DNA of 64,000 nucleotides from Pseudomonas mucoides (GTDB taxonomy: Bacteria > Pseudomonadota > Gammaproteobacteria > Pseudomonadales > Pseudomonadaceae). The notes under the pieces are model-generated. The model searched no databases, had not been told where the DNA came from, and worked only from the letters and a program-made list of their open reading frames with translations. The stretch spans positions 124,001-188,000 of the forward strand of contig NZ_JACOPW010000009.1 in the NCBI RefSeq assembly GCF_015461845.1, in the 5' to 3' direction. Position numbers and translations under genes: made by a program. Positions 25,300 through 35,145 of the stretch are shown piece by piece (within the stretch, counting starts at the first letter, position 1; the number at the start of each line of letters is the position of its first letter).

Positions 25300-26067
25300 T
25301 TACGCCTTGGCATTACGTTCAATCGAGAAACCAGCCCAGGTCTGGCTCACCGGCATCAACTCCAGGCTGTTGATGTTGATGTGCGCCGGCGCATTCATCA
25401 CCCAGAAAATAGTCTCGGCGATATCCTGCGGCTGGATCGGCTCGGCACCCGCATACGTCGCGTTGTACCGCTCCTGGTCACCGGCGAAACGCACCAGCGA
25501 GAACTCGCTCTCACACAGACCCGGCTCAATGTTGCTGACGCGCACGCCAGTGCCTTGCAGGTCGCAACGCAGGTTCAACGAGAACTGCTTAACGAACGCC
25601 TTGCTCGCGCCATACACATGGCTGCCCGGATACGGATAGTTGCCAGCGATGGAGCCAAGGTTAACGATGCCGGCGCCACGGCCATGGGCAATCAGGCGCG
25701 GTAGCAGCAGACGGGTGCTGTACATCAGGCCTTTGATGTTGGTGTCGACCATGGTGTCCCAATCGTCGAGATCGCACTTGGGTGCCGGGTCCACACCGAG
25801 CGCCAGGCCGGCGTTGTTGATCAGCCCGCGCAGCTTGGCGAAGGATGGCGGCAGGTTGGCAATCGCTTCCTCCATGGCTTTGCGATCACGCACGTCGAGC
25901 ACCAGGCCATGCACCTCGGTCTGCTTCGACAATTCGGCGCACAGGGCATTCAGGCGCTCTTCACGACGGCCTGTCAGCACCAGTTTCCAGCCAGCCTCGG
26001 CAAAACGGCGGGCACAGGCTTCACCAAAACCGGAGGTCGCGCCGGTAATAAACAGGGTGTTGGACAT
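25300..26067 (-). CDS. SDR-family NADP(H)-dependent dehydrogenase, YdfG-like
   Basis: A 255-residue classical short-chain dehydrogenase. The cofactor motif TGATSGFG lies at residues 8-15 and is followed by TGRREERL, which favours NADP(H). NNAG is at ~87, and the catalytic Ser, Tyr and Lys are in NLGSIAGNYPYPGSHVYGASKAF (Tyr-x-x-x-Lys). The C-terminal half resembles YdfG/serine 3-dehydrogenase, which oxidises 3-hydroxy acids such as serine or 3-hydroxypropionate. The ATG at 26067 is set by the AAGGAG Shine-Dalgarno. Confidence 0.88.
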   Translation of the reverse strand: MSNTLFITGATSGFGEACARRFAEAGWKLVLTGRREERLNALCAELSKQTEVHGLVLDVRDRKAMEEAIANLPPSFAKLRGLINNAGLALGVDPAPKCDLDDWDTMVDTNIKGLMYSTRLLLPRLIAHGRGAGIVNLGSIAGNYPYPGSHVYGASKAFVKQFSLNLRCDLQGTGVRVSNIEPGLCESEFSLVRFAGDQERYNATYAGAEPIQPQDIAETIFWVMNAPAHININSLELMPVSQTWAGFSIERNAKA

Positions 26068-26826
26068 CGTGTTCTCCTTGCTTCGGCTGATGGACAGCCC
26101 TTGGAATAGAAAATCAGCTGGCAGCATGCCCGGCCTTGCTCACAGCGGCAACCACCGCAAAAGCTGTACGAAAAACAACCAACCCAGCGAACGCCTTACG
26201 CCCCGCGACTTGCAGCCATGTACGCGCACGTTATCCACAGGCCGGTCCACAGTTTCCGGGGGCAAGTGGAAAAGCTGGAAGCCGCTGTGCACAAGGCTTT
26301 GCGGGGAGTTTTGAAAGTTTTTTGCTTGACCCTCGAATGCTCGCGGTGTAGCGCAGGGCATTTTGCACGATGGGCCCTACAGAGCAGCGATGGCGCCAAG
26401 CCAGTAACTACGGCCCTCAGCCGAGTCTTTCCAGAGTTTAATCACAGACTTATCCACAGGCTTGCCCTACCTGTTTCGCCTCTCTTTTGTCTCCAATAAA
26501 AAGGTTGACAACGACGGTTCTCCCCCACGCAAAAACGCCTGATCAAAAAACAACCACAGCGCTGCAAGCCACGGATTTAAAGGCGCCCAGCCAGCTACTC
26601 CCACGTTATTCACAGCCAGCTCCACAGCAAACGGGGACAAGTCAAAACCGTGACAAAACAACTATTTGCAGCGGCTTTATGTCGCGCTTTCAGAGCTTGT
26701 GAATATTGTTTTCCACAATTTCCAGAAAGCACTGTTTTGTGACCTGTGAGGGGAAATGCGGTGAATTGGGGACGTAAAAAAGCCCCGGCGATTGCTCGTC
26801 GGGGCTGTGGGTATTTCAGCGAAGAA
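26068..26826. other. Gene-free region with a cluster of DnaA-box matches
   Basis: 759 bp between the SDR gene and livF hold no convincing gene. Four sites fit the DnaA-box consensus TTWTNCACA, all on the + strand: TTATCCACA at 26231-26239 and 26450-26458, TTATTCACA at 26606-26614, TTTTCCACA at 26709-26717. A near match on the other strand (ATATTCACA) lies at 26698-26706, and partial TCCACAG motifs at 26246 and 26622. About 45 bp around the first box (26227-26274) recur in diverged form around the third (26602-26648). A DnaA-binding or titration site is an inference. Confidence 0.6.
26776..26806 (-). terminator. Intrinsic terminator of the liv operon
   Basis: On the reverse strand a GC stem (AGCCCCGACG pairing with CGCCGGGGCT, one G-T pair) is followed by a run of five T. 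It lies 20 bp past the livF stop. Confidence 0.85.
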
Positions 26827-27539
<713 letters not shown>

Positions 27540-27543
<4 letters not shown>

Positions 27544-28415
27544 AACACCACTTCCTCTTCATCGGCGCCCAGGTAGGCCGCAATCACTTTCGGGTCGTTG
27601 CGGATCGCGTCGGGGCCGCCCTCGGCGATGACGATGCCGTGGTCCAGCACCACGATGTGGTCGGAAATACTCATCACCATGCCCATGTCGTGTTCGATCA
27701 GCACCACGGTCAGATCGTGCTCGTCACGCAGCAGCCGGATCATCGCGCTCAATGCTTCGGTTTCCTGAGGGTTGAGGCCGGCGGCCGGTTCGTCGAGGCA
27801 GATGATCTGCGGACGGGTGCACATGGCCCGGGCGATTTCCAGGCGGCGCTGTTGGCCGTAGGACAATTCGCCGGCGAGGCGGTTGGCGCAATCCACCAGG
27901 TCCACCACTTCCAGCCAGTAGAAAGCATGGTCCAGCGCATCACTTTCAGCCTTGCGGTAGCCCTTGGTGTTGAGGATGCCGGCCAGCATGCTGCGGTTGA
28001 CCCACATGTGTTGGGCCACCAGCAGGTTTTCCAGCACCGACATTTCCTTGAACAGGCGAATGTTCTGGAAGGTCCGCGCCAGCCCGGCCCGGTTCACCAG
28101 GTGGGTGCCGCCAAACATCTTGTAGTACAGACGACTGGCGAAGGATTTAGGCGAGACGAAATCGGTCGGTTTGAACGCTTCGCCCAGCAATTGGATGACA
28201 TTGGTCTGCTCGCCGCGCACGTTCAGTTCGATCTTGCCGCCGGAGGCCTTGTAGAACCCGGTCAGGCAGTTGAACACCGTGGTCTTGCCAGCGCCGTTGG
28301 GGCCGATCAGGGCGAAGATCGAGTTGCGTTTGACCTGCAGGCTGACATCATTCAACGCCTTGATGCCGCCAAAGTGCATCATCAGCTTCTCGACCGAGAG
28401 TACGACTTCGCTCAT
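27540..28415 (-). CDS. livG: Branched-chain amino acid ABC transporter, ATP-binding protein LivG
   Basis: A 291-residue ATPase, longer than LivF. Walker A is GPNGAGKTT at ~37, then the LivG-specific insert before VNRAGLARTFQNIRLFKEMSV, the signature LSYGQQRRLEIARAM at ~165, and Walker B ICLDEPAAGLNPQE. The start codon overlaps the livM stop by four bases, with AAGGAG inside the end of livM. Partner of LivF in the heterodimeric ATPase. Confidence 0.96.
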
Positions 28416-29695
28416 GGCGCTACTCCTTTACGCGGGGTCACACCGGTACGGCTGATCCGAATCAGGCCGCGCGGTCGCCAGATCATCATCAACACCATCA
28501 GGATGCCGAACAGCAGCACGCGGTATTCCGCGAAGCCACGCAGCAGCTCCGGGGCGACGGTCAGCACGAAGGCTGCAATCACCACGCCGATGGTCGAGCC
28601 CATGCCGCCGAGTACCACGATGGCGAGGATCAGGGCCGATTCAAAGAAGGTAAACGAGGTCGGGTTGACGAAGCCTTGATAGGTGGCGAAGAACACGCCA
28701 GCCAGACCGGCCGTCGACGCACCGATGGTGAACGCCGAGAGCTTCACCAGTACATGGTTCAGGCCCATGGAGCGGCAGGCGATCTCGTCTTCACGCAAGG
28801 CTTCCCAGGCGCGGCCAACCGGCATACGGGTCAAGCGATGCTTGATGTACAACACCGCCAGCACAACCATGAACAACACCGCGTAGATGAAGTAGTACTT
28901 CACGTCGGGGTTGTAGGCGATGCCGAAGAACTCGTGGAACGGTATGCCGCCGTCTTTCGCCCGTTTGCCGAACTCCAGGCCGAAGAACGTCGGCAGCGGT
29001 GCCGGCATGCCGTTCGGGCCGCCGGTCAGCGACAGCCAGTTGTTGAGGATCAAGCGGATGATTTCACCGAAACCAAGGGTCACGATGGCCAGGTAGTCAC
29101 CGTGCAGACGCAACACCGGGAAGCCGAGGATGCACCCGGCAAGCCCGGCAGTGATTGCTGCCAGCGGCAGCACCGTCCAGAAGCCCAGGCCGAGGTACTG
29201 GTAACCGAGCGCCAGGCCATAGGCGCCGATGGCATAGAACGCCACGTAACCCAGGTCGAGCAGGCCGGCCAGGCCGACCACGATGTTCAGCCCCAGACCG
29301 AGTAGCACGTAGATCAATCCAAGGATGACCACGCCCAGCAGGTAGGAGTTGGAGAAAAACGGAAACACCACGGCAATGACGATCATCAGCGGGATGATCC
29401 AGCGCAACCGGGATTTGTAATCGGGCGGCAGTACATGAACCCCGGAGCCGGTGGTTTCAAACCCTTCGAGAATTTTCAGACCCTTGGGTGTTTGCAGGAA
29501 CAGGCTCAGGGCAAAACGGCCCGCCATGACGATGGCGACAATCCACGCCACGCGTGTTGGTTGCAGGTTGAAGCCATAGCCGTCGAGGACAATGCCGACA
29601 ATCGGACCAAACACGATGAGCGCTACAAGGCCGGCAAGAATCGCGTCAACCAGGCTTCTTTTGAGATCAATGGTTTTTTTAGTGGTTGAAGACAT
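28412..29695 (-). CDS. livM: Branched-chain amino acid ABC transporter permease LivM
   Basis: A 427-residue inner-membrane permease. An N-terminal extension with two helices (DUF3382-type, residues ~15-70) precedes the core of about eight further helices. Characteristic segments are GLNIVVGLAGLLDLGYVAFYAIGAY and, in the cytoplasmic EAA-like loop, GRAWEALREDEIACRSMGLN. Only 3 bp separate it from livH upstream. It forms the membrane channel with LivH. Confidence 0.95.
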   Translation of the reverse strand: MSSTTKKTIDLKRSLVDAILAGLVALIVFGPIVGIVLDGYGFNLQPTRVAWIVAIVMAGRFALSLFLQTPKGLKILEGFETTGSGVHVLPPDYKSRLRWIIPLMIVIAVVFPFFSNSYLLGVVILGLIYVLLGLGLNIVVGLAGLLDLGYVAFYAIGAYGLALGYQYLGLGFWTVLPLAAITAGLAGCILGFPVLRLHGDYLAIVTLGFGEIIRLILNNWLSLTGGPNGMPAPLPTFFGLEFGKRAKDGGIPFHEFFGIAYNPDVKYYFIYAVLFMVVLAVLYIKHRLTRMPVGRAWEALREDEIACRSMGLNHVLVKLSAFTIGASTAGLAGVFFATYQGFVNPTSFTFFESALILAIVVLGGMGSTIGVVIAAFVLTVAPELLRGFAEYRVLLFGILMVLMMIWRPRGLIRISRTGVTPRKGVAP

Positions 29696-29698
29696 CGC

Positions 29699-30613
29699 TT
29701 ACACCTTCGACACAAGAGGACGGCCGAGCAGGCCTTGAGGCCGAAAGACCAGAACGAGAACGAGCAGCGAGAAGCTGAAAACGTCTTTGTAGTCCGAGTT
29801 GACCAGACCAGAGAACAGCGACTCGGAGATCCCGAGAATGATCCCGCCGAGCATCGCACCCGGCAACGAGCCGATCCCGCCGAGTACCGCTGCGGTGAAC
29901 GCTTTGATACCGATGACGAAACCTGCGTAGAAGTCGAACGTGCCGTAGTTCATGGTGATCAGTACGCCGGCCAGGGCCGCCATCGCTGCACCGATGATGA
30001 ACACGTAGGAAATCACGCGGTCGGTGTTGATCCCCAGGATCGAGGCCATCTTGCGGTCTTGCTGGGTCGCGCGGCACATGCGGCCGAGCTTGGTGTACTT
30101 GATGACGTAGGTCAGCAGGCCCATCCCGACAAACGCGGCGACCAGAATGAAGATCTTGGTGTAGGTCAACTGGACGAAGCCAGTGCCGACTTCAACGCGC
30201 CATGCACCGGTCAGCAGTGTCGGAACACCTTGCTGGCGTGCACCTTGGGCGATCTGTGCATAGTTTTGCAGGATCAGGGAAATACCGATGGCGCTGATCA
30301 GCGGTGCCAGTCGGGTTGAGTTTCGCAGCGGTTTGTAGGCGACGCGCTCGATGACCCAGCCATACACCGCCGTAACGACGATGGTGAAGACCAGTGTGCC
30401 GAGCATCAGCAGCGGGAAGGATTCAATACCGAAGTAAGCCAGCAGAGCCAGACTGATTGCCGCCAGGTAAGCAGAAATCATGTAAACCTCGCCGTGGGCG
30501 AAGTTGATCATGCCAATGATGCCATAGACCATTGTGTAGCCGATGGCGATCAGGCCATAGACCGACCCGAGGGTCAGGCCGTTGACCAGTTGCTGCAGGA
30601 AAATACCATCCAT
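29699..30613 (-). CDS. livH: Branched-chain amino acid ABC transporter permease LivH
   Basis: A 304-residue permease of about eight helices beginning FLQQLVNGLTLGSVYGLIAI, with the family motif GMINFAHGEVYMISAY and the coupling loop LGRMCRATQQDRKMASILGI. It starts 170 bp after livK, the only large gap in the operon, and that gap holds a hairpin. The remaining genes follow with overlaps or 3-bp spacing. Confidence 0.95.
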   Translation of the reverse strand: MDGIFLQQLVNGLTLGSVYGLIAIGYTMVYGIIGMINFAHGEVYMISAYLAAISLALLAYFGIESFPLLMLGTLVFTIVVTAVYGWVIERVAYKPLRNSTRLAPLISAIGISLILQNYAQIAQGARQQGVPTLLTGAWRVEVGTGFVQLTYTKIFILVAAFVGMGLLTYVIKYTKLGRMCRATQQDRKMASILGINTDRVISYVFIIGAAMAALAGVLITMNYGTFDFYAGFVIGIKAFTAAVLGGIGSLPGAMLGGIILGISESLFSGLVNSDYKDVFSFSLLVLVLVFRPQGLLGRPLVSKV

Positions 30614-30744
30614 AACGCAATCTCACGCATTTGAGAGACTGCACAGAAGCCGGGTACGACGGACCGGGGTTCAGCCGCCGACGCTAACCGGTTGTGTGCA
30701 GCTCTACGAGAAAAGACAGGTACTGCACGGACATGTTCTTTGAA

Positions 30745-30769
30745 TGCCCGACGCACAAGGCGCCGGACA
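30745..30769 (-). promoter_or_regulatory. Hairpin in the livK-livH intergenic region
   Basis: On the reverse-strand transcript UGUCCGGCGC pairs with GCGUCGGGCA (two G-U pairs) across a 5-nt loop, 15 bp after the livK stop. Such a hairpin between a binding-protein gene and its permease genes commonly protects the upstream mRNA or partly terminates, giving more binding protein than permease. There is no strong U-run. Confidence 0.5.
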
Positions 30770-30783
30770 ATCAGCAGGTCATA

Positions 30784-31917
30784 TCACTTCTGTTTTTCCA
30801 GCTGGTGGTATTTGCCGTCCTTATCCCACTGGTAAACCACGTAGTCGGAGACTTTCAGGTCGCCCTTGGCGTCCCAGGTCTTCTCGCCCATCACGGTTTT
30901 GACCGGGTTGGCTTTCAGCCATTTGGCAGCGTCTTCGCCCTTGTTGGACTTGGCGCCATTGAAAGCAGCGGCCAGGGTCTGGACCGAAGCGTAAGCGTAG
31001 AGGGTGTAGCCTTCAGGCTCGGTACCGGCCTTGCGGAAAGCGTCTACCACGGTCTTGCTGTCTGGCAGCAGGCGTGGGTCGGCGCCGAAGGTCATCAGCA
31101 CGCCGTCGACGTATTGCGGGCCGCCAGCGGTGGTCACCAGTTCGTCGGTCACGATGCCGTCATCGGACATGAATTTCACGTCTTTCAGGCCTTCGGTACG
31201 CAGCTGTTTAACCAGTGGACCCGCCTCTGGGTGCAGGCCGCCGAAGTAGACCACGTCGGCACCGGCCGCACGGATCTTGGTCACCACGGCGCTGAAGTCT
31301 TTCTCACCGCGAGTCAGGCCTTCATACAGAACCGGTTTCACACCGCGTTTTTCCAGCTGAGCCTTGGTGGCATCAGCCAGGCCCTGACCGTAGGTGTCCT
31401 TGTCGTGCAGCACGGCAACTTTTTTGCCCTTGAGCACGTCGACGATGTAGTCGCCGGCCACGATGCCTTGCTGGTCGTCACGCCCGCACATACGGAACAT
31501 GGCACTCAGGCCGCGCTCGGTAACAGCCGGGTTGGTGGAACCTGGGGTGATTGCAATGATGCCCGCTTCGTCGTAGATCTCGGAGGCCGGGATGGTCGAC
31601 GAGGAGCAGAAGTGACCGACCACGCCAGCCACTTTCTGGTTGGTCAGGTCCTTGGCGACCGTCACAGCCTGTTTCGGTTCGCAGGCGTCATCGCCCTTCA
31701 CCAGTACGATTTTTTCCCCGTTAACGCCGCCCGCCGCGTTGACCGCGTCGGCTGCAGCCTGTGCACCCTTCATGTACTGCTCGCCAAATGCCGCGTTGGC
31801 GCCTGTCATCGGGCCCGCCACACCGATTTTCACATCAGCCTGTGCAAACGCAGAAACACCCAGCGCAGCTGCCACTGCGAGGGCCAGAAAGCCTTTCTTG
31901 TAAAACGTCTGGGACAT
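30784..31917 (-). CDS. livK: Branched-chain amino acid ABC transporter, periplasmic binding protein
   Basis: A 377-residue periplasmic binding protein. Signal peptide MSQTFYKKGFLALAVAAALG up to SAFAQA, mature start near DVKIGVAGPMTG. The cysteine-containing DDACEPKQAV and the ligand loop GHFCSSSTIPAS are typical of Leu/Ile/Val receptors. The ATG at 31917 is preferred over an in-frame TTG at 31932, which is part of the TTGGAG Shine-Dalgarno. It is the first gene of the liv operon. Specificity among LIV amino acids is inferred from the family. Confidence 0.94.
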   Translation of the reverse strand: MSQTFYKKGFLALAVAAALGVSAFAQADVKIGVAGPMTGANAAFGEQYMKGAQAAADAVNAAGGVNGEKIVLVKGDDACEPKQAVTVAKDLTNQKVAGVVGHFCSSSTIPASEIYDEAGIIAITPGSTNPAVTERGLSAMFRMCGRDDQQGIVAGDYIVDVLKGKKVAVLHDKDTYGQGLADATKAQLEKRGVKPVLYEGLTRGEKDFSAVVTKIRAAGADVVYFGGLHPEAGPLVKQLRTEGLKDVKFMSDDGIVTDELVTTAGGPQYVDGVLMTFGADPRLLPDSKTVVDAFRKAGTEPEGYTLYAYASVQTLAAAFNGAKSNKGEDAAKWLKANPVKTVMGEKTWDAKGDLKVSDYVVYQWDKDGKYHQLEKQK

Positions 31918-32281
31918 GAGGTGGTGCTCCAAGGTTTTTTTTTAGTTGGCACTGCGATTTCACTGATTGCTCAGAGCAAGGGCCGTGCCATCGGTTTTTT
32001 ATTCTGAAAAAAGTCGCTGCTTTATTGTTTTTTCGACTGTTTCGATCCCATTTTCATTGGGCGTGCAACCGTCTAAACCGCGGAAGGTGAAACCATTTAT
32101 TTTTAAAGGCGCAACCCGCATGCGCCATCATTGCAACCGCGGCGTTAAACGACGTGCAACCAGCCTGTAACAACGTGCGTCACCGAAGTGCACACTGCTG
32201 GTGCGGGACTGCTACAACCCGCACCATTACAGGCTAGTCGCTGCGCCGAAAAGCGCCGCTTCCAGCAACAAATTTCAACAA
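31918..32281. promoter_or_regulatory. livK upstream region with structured leader
   Basis: 364 bp between amaA and livK with no gene. Nearest livK, TGGCAC (31947-31952) pairs with GTGCCA (31985-31990) and encloses a second hairpin TTGCTC-A-GAGCAA (31967-31979), so the livK transcript can form a nested stem before an A-rich stretch and the start codon. T-rich stretches near 31995-32040 may hold the promoter. No known riboswitch class was recognised. Confidence 0.45.
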
Positions 32282-33565
32282 TCAGATGACGATCCGCAAG
32301 CACTGGCCTGCGTGATACAGCGAGAATCCAGCCTCGTATAGACAACTGCGCAACCCTACTCCCGCCAGGGGCTGCATCGGTGCGAACGGAATCGGTAGCG
32401 CTTGAGGATTTCCGTTACACAAATAATCGGCAAAGGCTTTGCCGACGACTGTCCCCGTGGTCACGCCCCGGCCGTTGTAACCGGTGACTGCCACTAAACC
32501 GGGCGCCGGTTCGAACAGACGCATCAAATGATCGGGGGTGAACGCAATGCAGCCGGTCCACGTGCATTCCCACTCCACCGGTTTGAGGTAGGGGAAATAG
32601 TGTTGCTGAACGCGGTCAGCCCAGGCTTTGAGGAACCAGGCCGGTTTCTGATTGCCATTACCGAGACTTCCGAGCAACAGACGCCCGTCCTTGTCGCGAC
32701 GAATGCTGCTGAGCACCTGACGGGTGTCCCAGGAACCCTGGCCGCCAGGCAGAATCTGTTGCGCGGCGTCTTCGGTCAGCGGGACCGAAGCCACTTGGTA
32801 GTAATAACCGGGGAAGAAATTGCGCCGCAACTCTGTCCAGTCACCTTCGGTGTAAGCGTTGGAAGCGATCACGACTTTCTCGGCCATGACCGAACCCTGA
32901 GCGGTTTGCACCGACCAGCGCTGGCCCTGGCGTTCGAGTCGGGTCACCGGGGAATGATCGAACAGGTGACCGCCGAGGCTGATGGCCGCTTTGGCCAGCC
33001 CGGTGGTGTAAGCCATCGGATTGAGGGTGCCCGCACGTCGATCAAGCAAGGCAGCGGCGATTTTCTTGGTACCCGTCGCCTGCTCGCAGGCCTGGCCGGT
33101 CAACAGTTCAACCGGCGCTCCGCGACGTTTCCATTGTTCTTCACGACTGCGCAAGTCCGCCTCGCCACGGGCGTTGTGCGCCATGTGCAGCGTGCCTTCG
33201 CGGCGTAACTGGCAATCGATGTTGTATTTGTCCACAAGGCTGAACACCAGGGACGGTGCCGCGCCGAGCATGCGGTTGAGCTGGCTGCCCACCGCTTCGC
33301 CGAAGCCGGCTTCGATGTCGTCCGGCGGAATCCACATGCCGGCGTTGACCAGGCCGACATTGCGCCCCGAACCGCCATGGCCGGCGCGATGAGCTTCCAG
33401 CACACACACCGATTTACCTTGTTCCAGTAGATGCACCGCCGCCGACAGACCGGTGAACCCGGCGCCGATGACGCAGACATCGACTGTCACTTCACCCTTG
33501 AGCGCCGCGTTGTCAGGCCTTTGCGGCGTCAGTTTTTCCCACAGACACTCTTCGCGTAACGGCAT
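32282..33565 (-). CDS. amaA: FAD-dependent oxidoreductase, L-pipecolate oxidase AmaA-like
   Basis: A 427-residue DAO-family flavoprotein. The dinucleotide-binding motif VIGAGFTGLSAAVHLLEQG lies at residues ~32-50, followed by GHGGSGRNVGLVNAG, and a C-terminal FAD motif VTGYNGRGVTTG. Placement directly behind an aldehyde dehydrogenase of the AmaB type matches the P. putida amaB-amaA locus, where AmaA oxidises L-pipecolate to piperideine-6-carboxylate in D-lysine catabolism. Without that context it could be read as a PuuB/DadA-like amine oxidase. AGGAG precedes the ATG. Confidence 0.82.
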   Translation of the reverse strand: MPLREECLWEKLTPQRPDNAALKGEVTVDVCVIGAGFTGLSAAVHLLEQGKSVCVLEAHRAGHGGSGRNVGLVNAGMWIPPDDIEAGFGEAVGSQLNRMLGAAPSLVFSLVDKYNIDCQLRREGTLHMAHNARGEADLRSREEQWKRRGAPVELLTGQACEQATGTKKIAAALLDRRAGTLNPMAYTTGLAKAAISLGGHLFDHSPVTRLERQGQRWSVQTAQGSVMAEKVVIASNAYTEGDWTELRRNFFPGYYYQVASVPLTEDAAQQILPGGQGSWDTRQVLSSIRRDKDGRLLLGSLGNGNQKPAWFLKAWADRVQQHYFPYLKPVEWECTWTGCIAFTPDHLMRLFEPAPGLVAVTGYNGRGVTTGTVVGKAFADYLCNGNPQALPIPFAPMQPLAGVGLRSCLYEAGFSLYHAGQCLRIVI

Positions 33566-33595
33566 TGCAAGCTCCTGTCGGAGCAGCTACAAGTC

Positions 33596-33648
33596 GCAAG
33601 CTACAAGCCGCAAGCCAGTTTGCTTGCAGCTGGTAGCTTGTAGCTTGC
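33596..33648. repeat. Inverted repeat between amaB and amaA
   Basis: GCAAGCTACAAGC (33596-33608) and GCTTGTAGCTTGC (33636-33648) are exact complements with 27 bp between. The interior holds shorter related words (CAAGTCGCAAG, CAAGCCGCAAG). This resembles the short AAGCTACAAGC intergenic repeat seen in other Pseudomonas and may modulate amaA expression after amaB. Confidence 0.7.
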
Positions 33649-33654
33649 CGCTGC

Positions 33655-35145
33655 TTAATCGAATGTAATGCCCTGAGCCAACGGCAATTCCAGCGAGTAG
33701 TTCACGGTGTTGGTCTGGCGACGCATGTAGCCGCGCCATGCATCGGAGCCCGATTCACGGCCACCGCCGGTTTCTTTTTCGCCACCAAACGCGCCACCGA
33801 TTTCTGCGCCGCTCGGGCCGATGTTGACGTTGGCGATGCCGCAGTCGCTGCCGACCGCCGACATGAACTGCTCGGCTTCACGCACGTCGGTGGTGAAGAT
33901 GCACGAAGACAGGCCTTGTGGCACGGCGTTGTTCAGGCGCAGGGCTTCGTCGAAATCCTTGTAGCCGATCACGTACAGAATCGGTGCGAAGGTTTCGTGG
34001 CAGACCACAGGGCTCTGCTCCGGCATTTCAACAATGGCCGGCGCGACGTAGTAGGCGTCAGGGAATTTGTCTTCCAGTTGACGCTTACCGCCGAATACCC
34101 GGCCGCCTTCGCTCAACGCCTGCTCCAGCGCGTCCTGCATGTTTTCAAAACTTTGTTTGTCGATCAGCGGACCGATCAGGTTGCCTTCCAGCGGATGGCC
34201 GATGCGCACTTTGGAATACGCGGCTTTCAAGCGGGTGACGATTTCTTCCTTCACCGATTCGTGCGCTATCAGGCGACGCAGGGTGGTGCAGCGCTGGCCG
34301 GCAGTGCCGACGGCGCTGAACAGGATGGCGCGAACGGCCATGTCCAGGTCGGCGCTAGGGCCGAGGATCATCGCGTTGTTGCCGCCCAGTTCGAGAATGC
34401 TGCGAGCGAAACGTGCGGCAATTTTCGGTGCCACTTCGCGGCCCATGCGGGTGCTGCCGGTGGCGCTGATCAGTGCGACACGCGGGTCATCGACCAGCGC
34501 TTCGCCAGCGTCGCGGCCGCCGATGATCACTTGGCTCAGGTGCGGTGGTGCGTCGCTGAAGTTTTTCAGTACGCGATCGAACAGCGCCTGGCAGGCCAGC
34601 GCGGTCAGCGGGGTTTTCTCGGACGGTTTCCAGATCACCGGGTTGCCGCAGACCAGCGCCAGCGTGGTGTTCCAGGCCCAGACCGCAACCGGGAAGTTGA
34701 ACGCACTGATGACGCCGACAACGCCCAGCGGGTGCCAGGTTTCACGCATGTGGTGGCCAGGACGCTCGGACGCAATGGTCAGACCGTACAGCTGACGGGA
34801 CAGACCGACGGCGAAATCGCAGATGTCGATCATTTCCTGAACTTCGCCCAGGCCTTCCTGAGTGATCTTGCCAGCTTCCCAGGAGACCAGTTCGCCAAGA
34901 TCAGCCTTGTATTCGCGCAAGATGTCGCCCAATTGGCGCACCAGTTCGCCACGGCGCGGTGCCGGGACCTTGCGCCACAATTCGAACGCATGATCGGCAC
35001 GACTGATGTGCTGCTCGACTTCAGCCGCGCCTTCCCAGTTCACGGCAGCAATCCGGCTGCCATCGATCGGCGAATGCACCGGCACTTTGCCGTTCTGGTA
35101 CAGGGCCGGGTTTACACCAAGACGATCAAGCAATGCGGCAACCAT
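33655..35145 (-). CDS. amaB: Aldehyde dehydrogenase, 2-aminoadipate 6-semialdehyde dehydrogenase AmaB-like
   Basis: A 496-residue NAD(P)-dependent aldehyde dehydrogenase of the ALDH7 (antiquitin) type. Catalytic Cys286 is in GTAGQRCTTLRR and the general base Glu in LELGGNNAMI. GVVGVISAFNFPVAVWAWNT marks the cofactor site, and GEKETGGGRESGSDAW is typical of ALDH7. It would oxidise 2-aminoadipate semialdehyde, in equilibrium with piperideine-6-carboxylate, to 2-aminoadipate. GAGGAG precedes the ATG. It is the first gene of amaB-amaA and divergent from a LysR regulator. Confidence 0.9.
   Translation of the reverse strand: MVAALLDRLGVNPALYQNGKVPVHSPIDGSRIAAVNWEGAAEVEQHISRADHAFELWRKVPAPRRGELVRQLGDILREYKADLGELVSWEAGKITQEGLGEVQEMIDICDFAVGLSRQLYGLTIASERPGHHMRETWHPLGVVGVISAFNFPVAVWAWNTTLALVCGNPVIWKPSEKTPLTALACQALFDRVLKNFSDAPPHLSQVIIGGRDAGEALVDDPRVALISATGSTRMGREVAPKIAARFARSILELGGNNAMILGPSADLDMAVRAILFSAVGTAGQRCTTLRRLIAHESVKEEIVTRLKAAYSKVRIGHPLEGNLIGPLIDKQSFENMQDALEQALSEGGRVFGGKRQLEDKFPDAYYVAPAIVEMPEQSPVVCHETFAPILYVIGYKDFDEALRLNNAVPQGLSSCIFTTDVREAEQFMSAVGSDCGIANVNIGPSGAEIGGAFGGEKETGGGRESGSDAWRGYMRRQTNTVNYSLELPLAQGITFD

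Noticed and set aside
26128..26770. Short frames in the 26.1-26.8 kb region
   Set aside because: They are under 90 codons, lack good Shine-Dalgarno sites and show no coherent protein pattern.
31933..32281. Possible riboswitch or tRNA-like element before livK
   Set aside because: Only short stems were seen and no conserved riboswitch core was recognised, so it is listed as a structured leader only.
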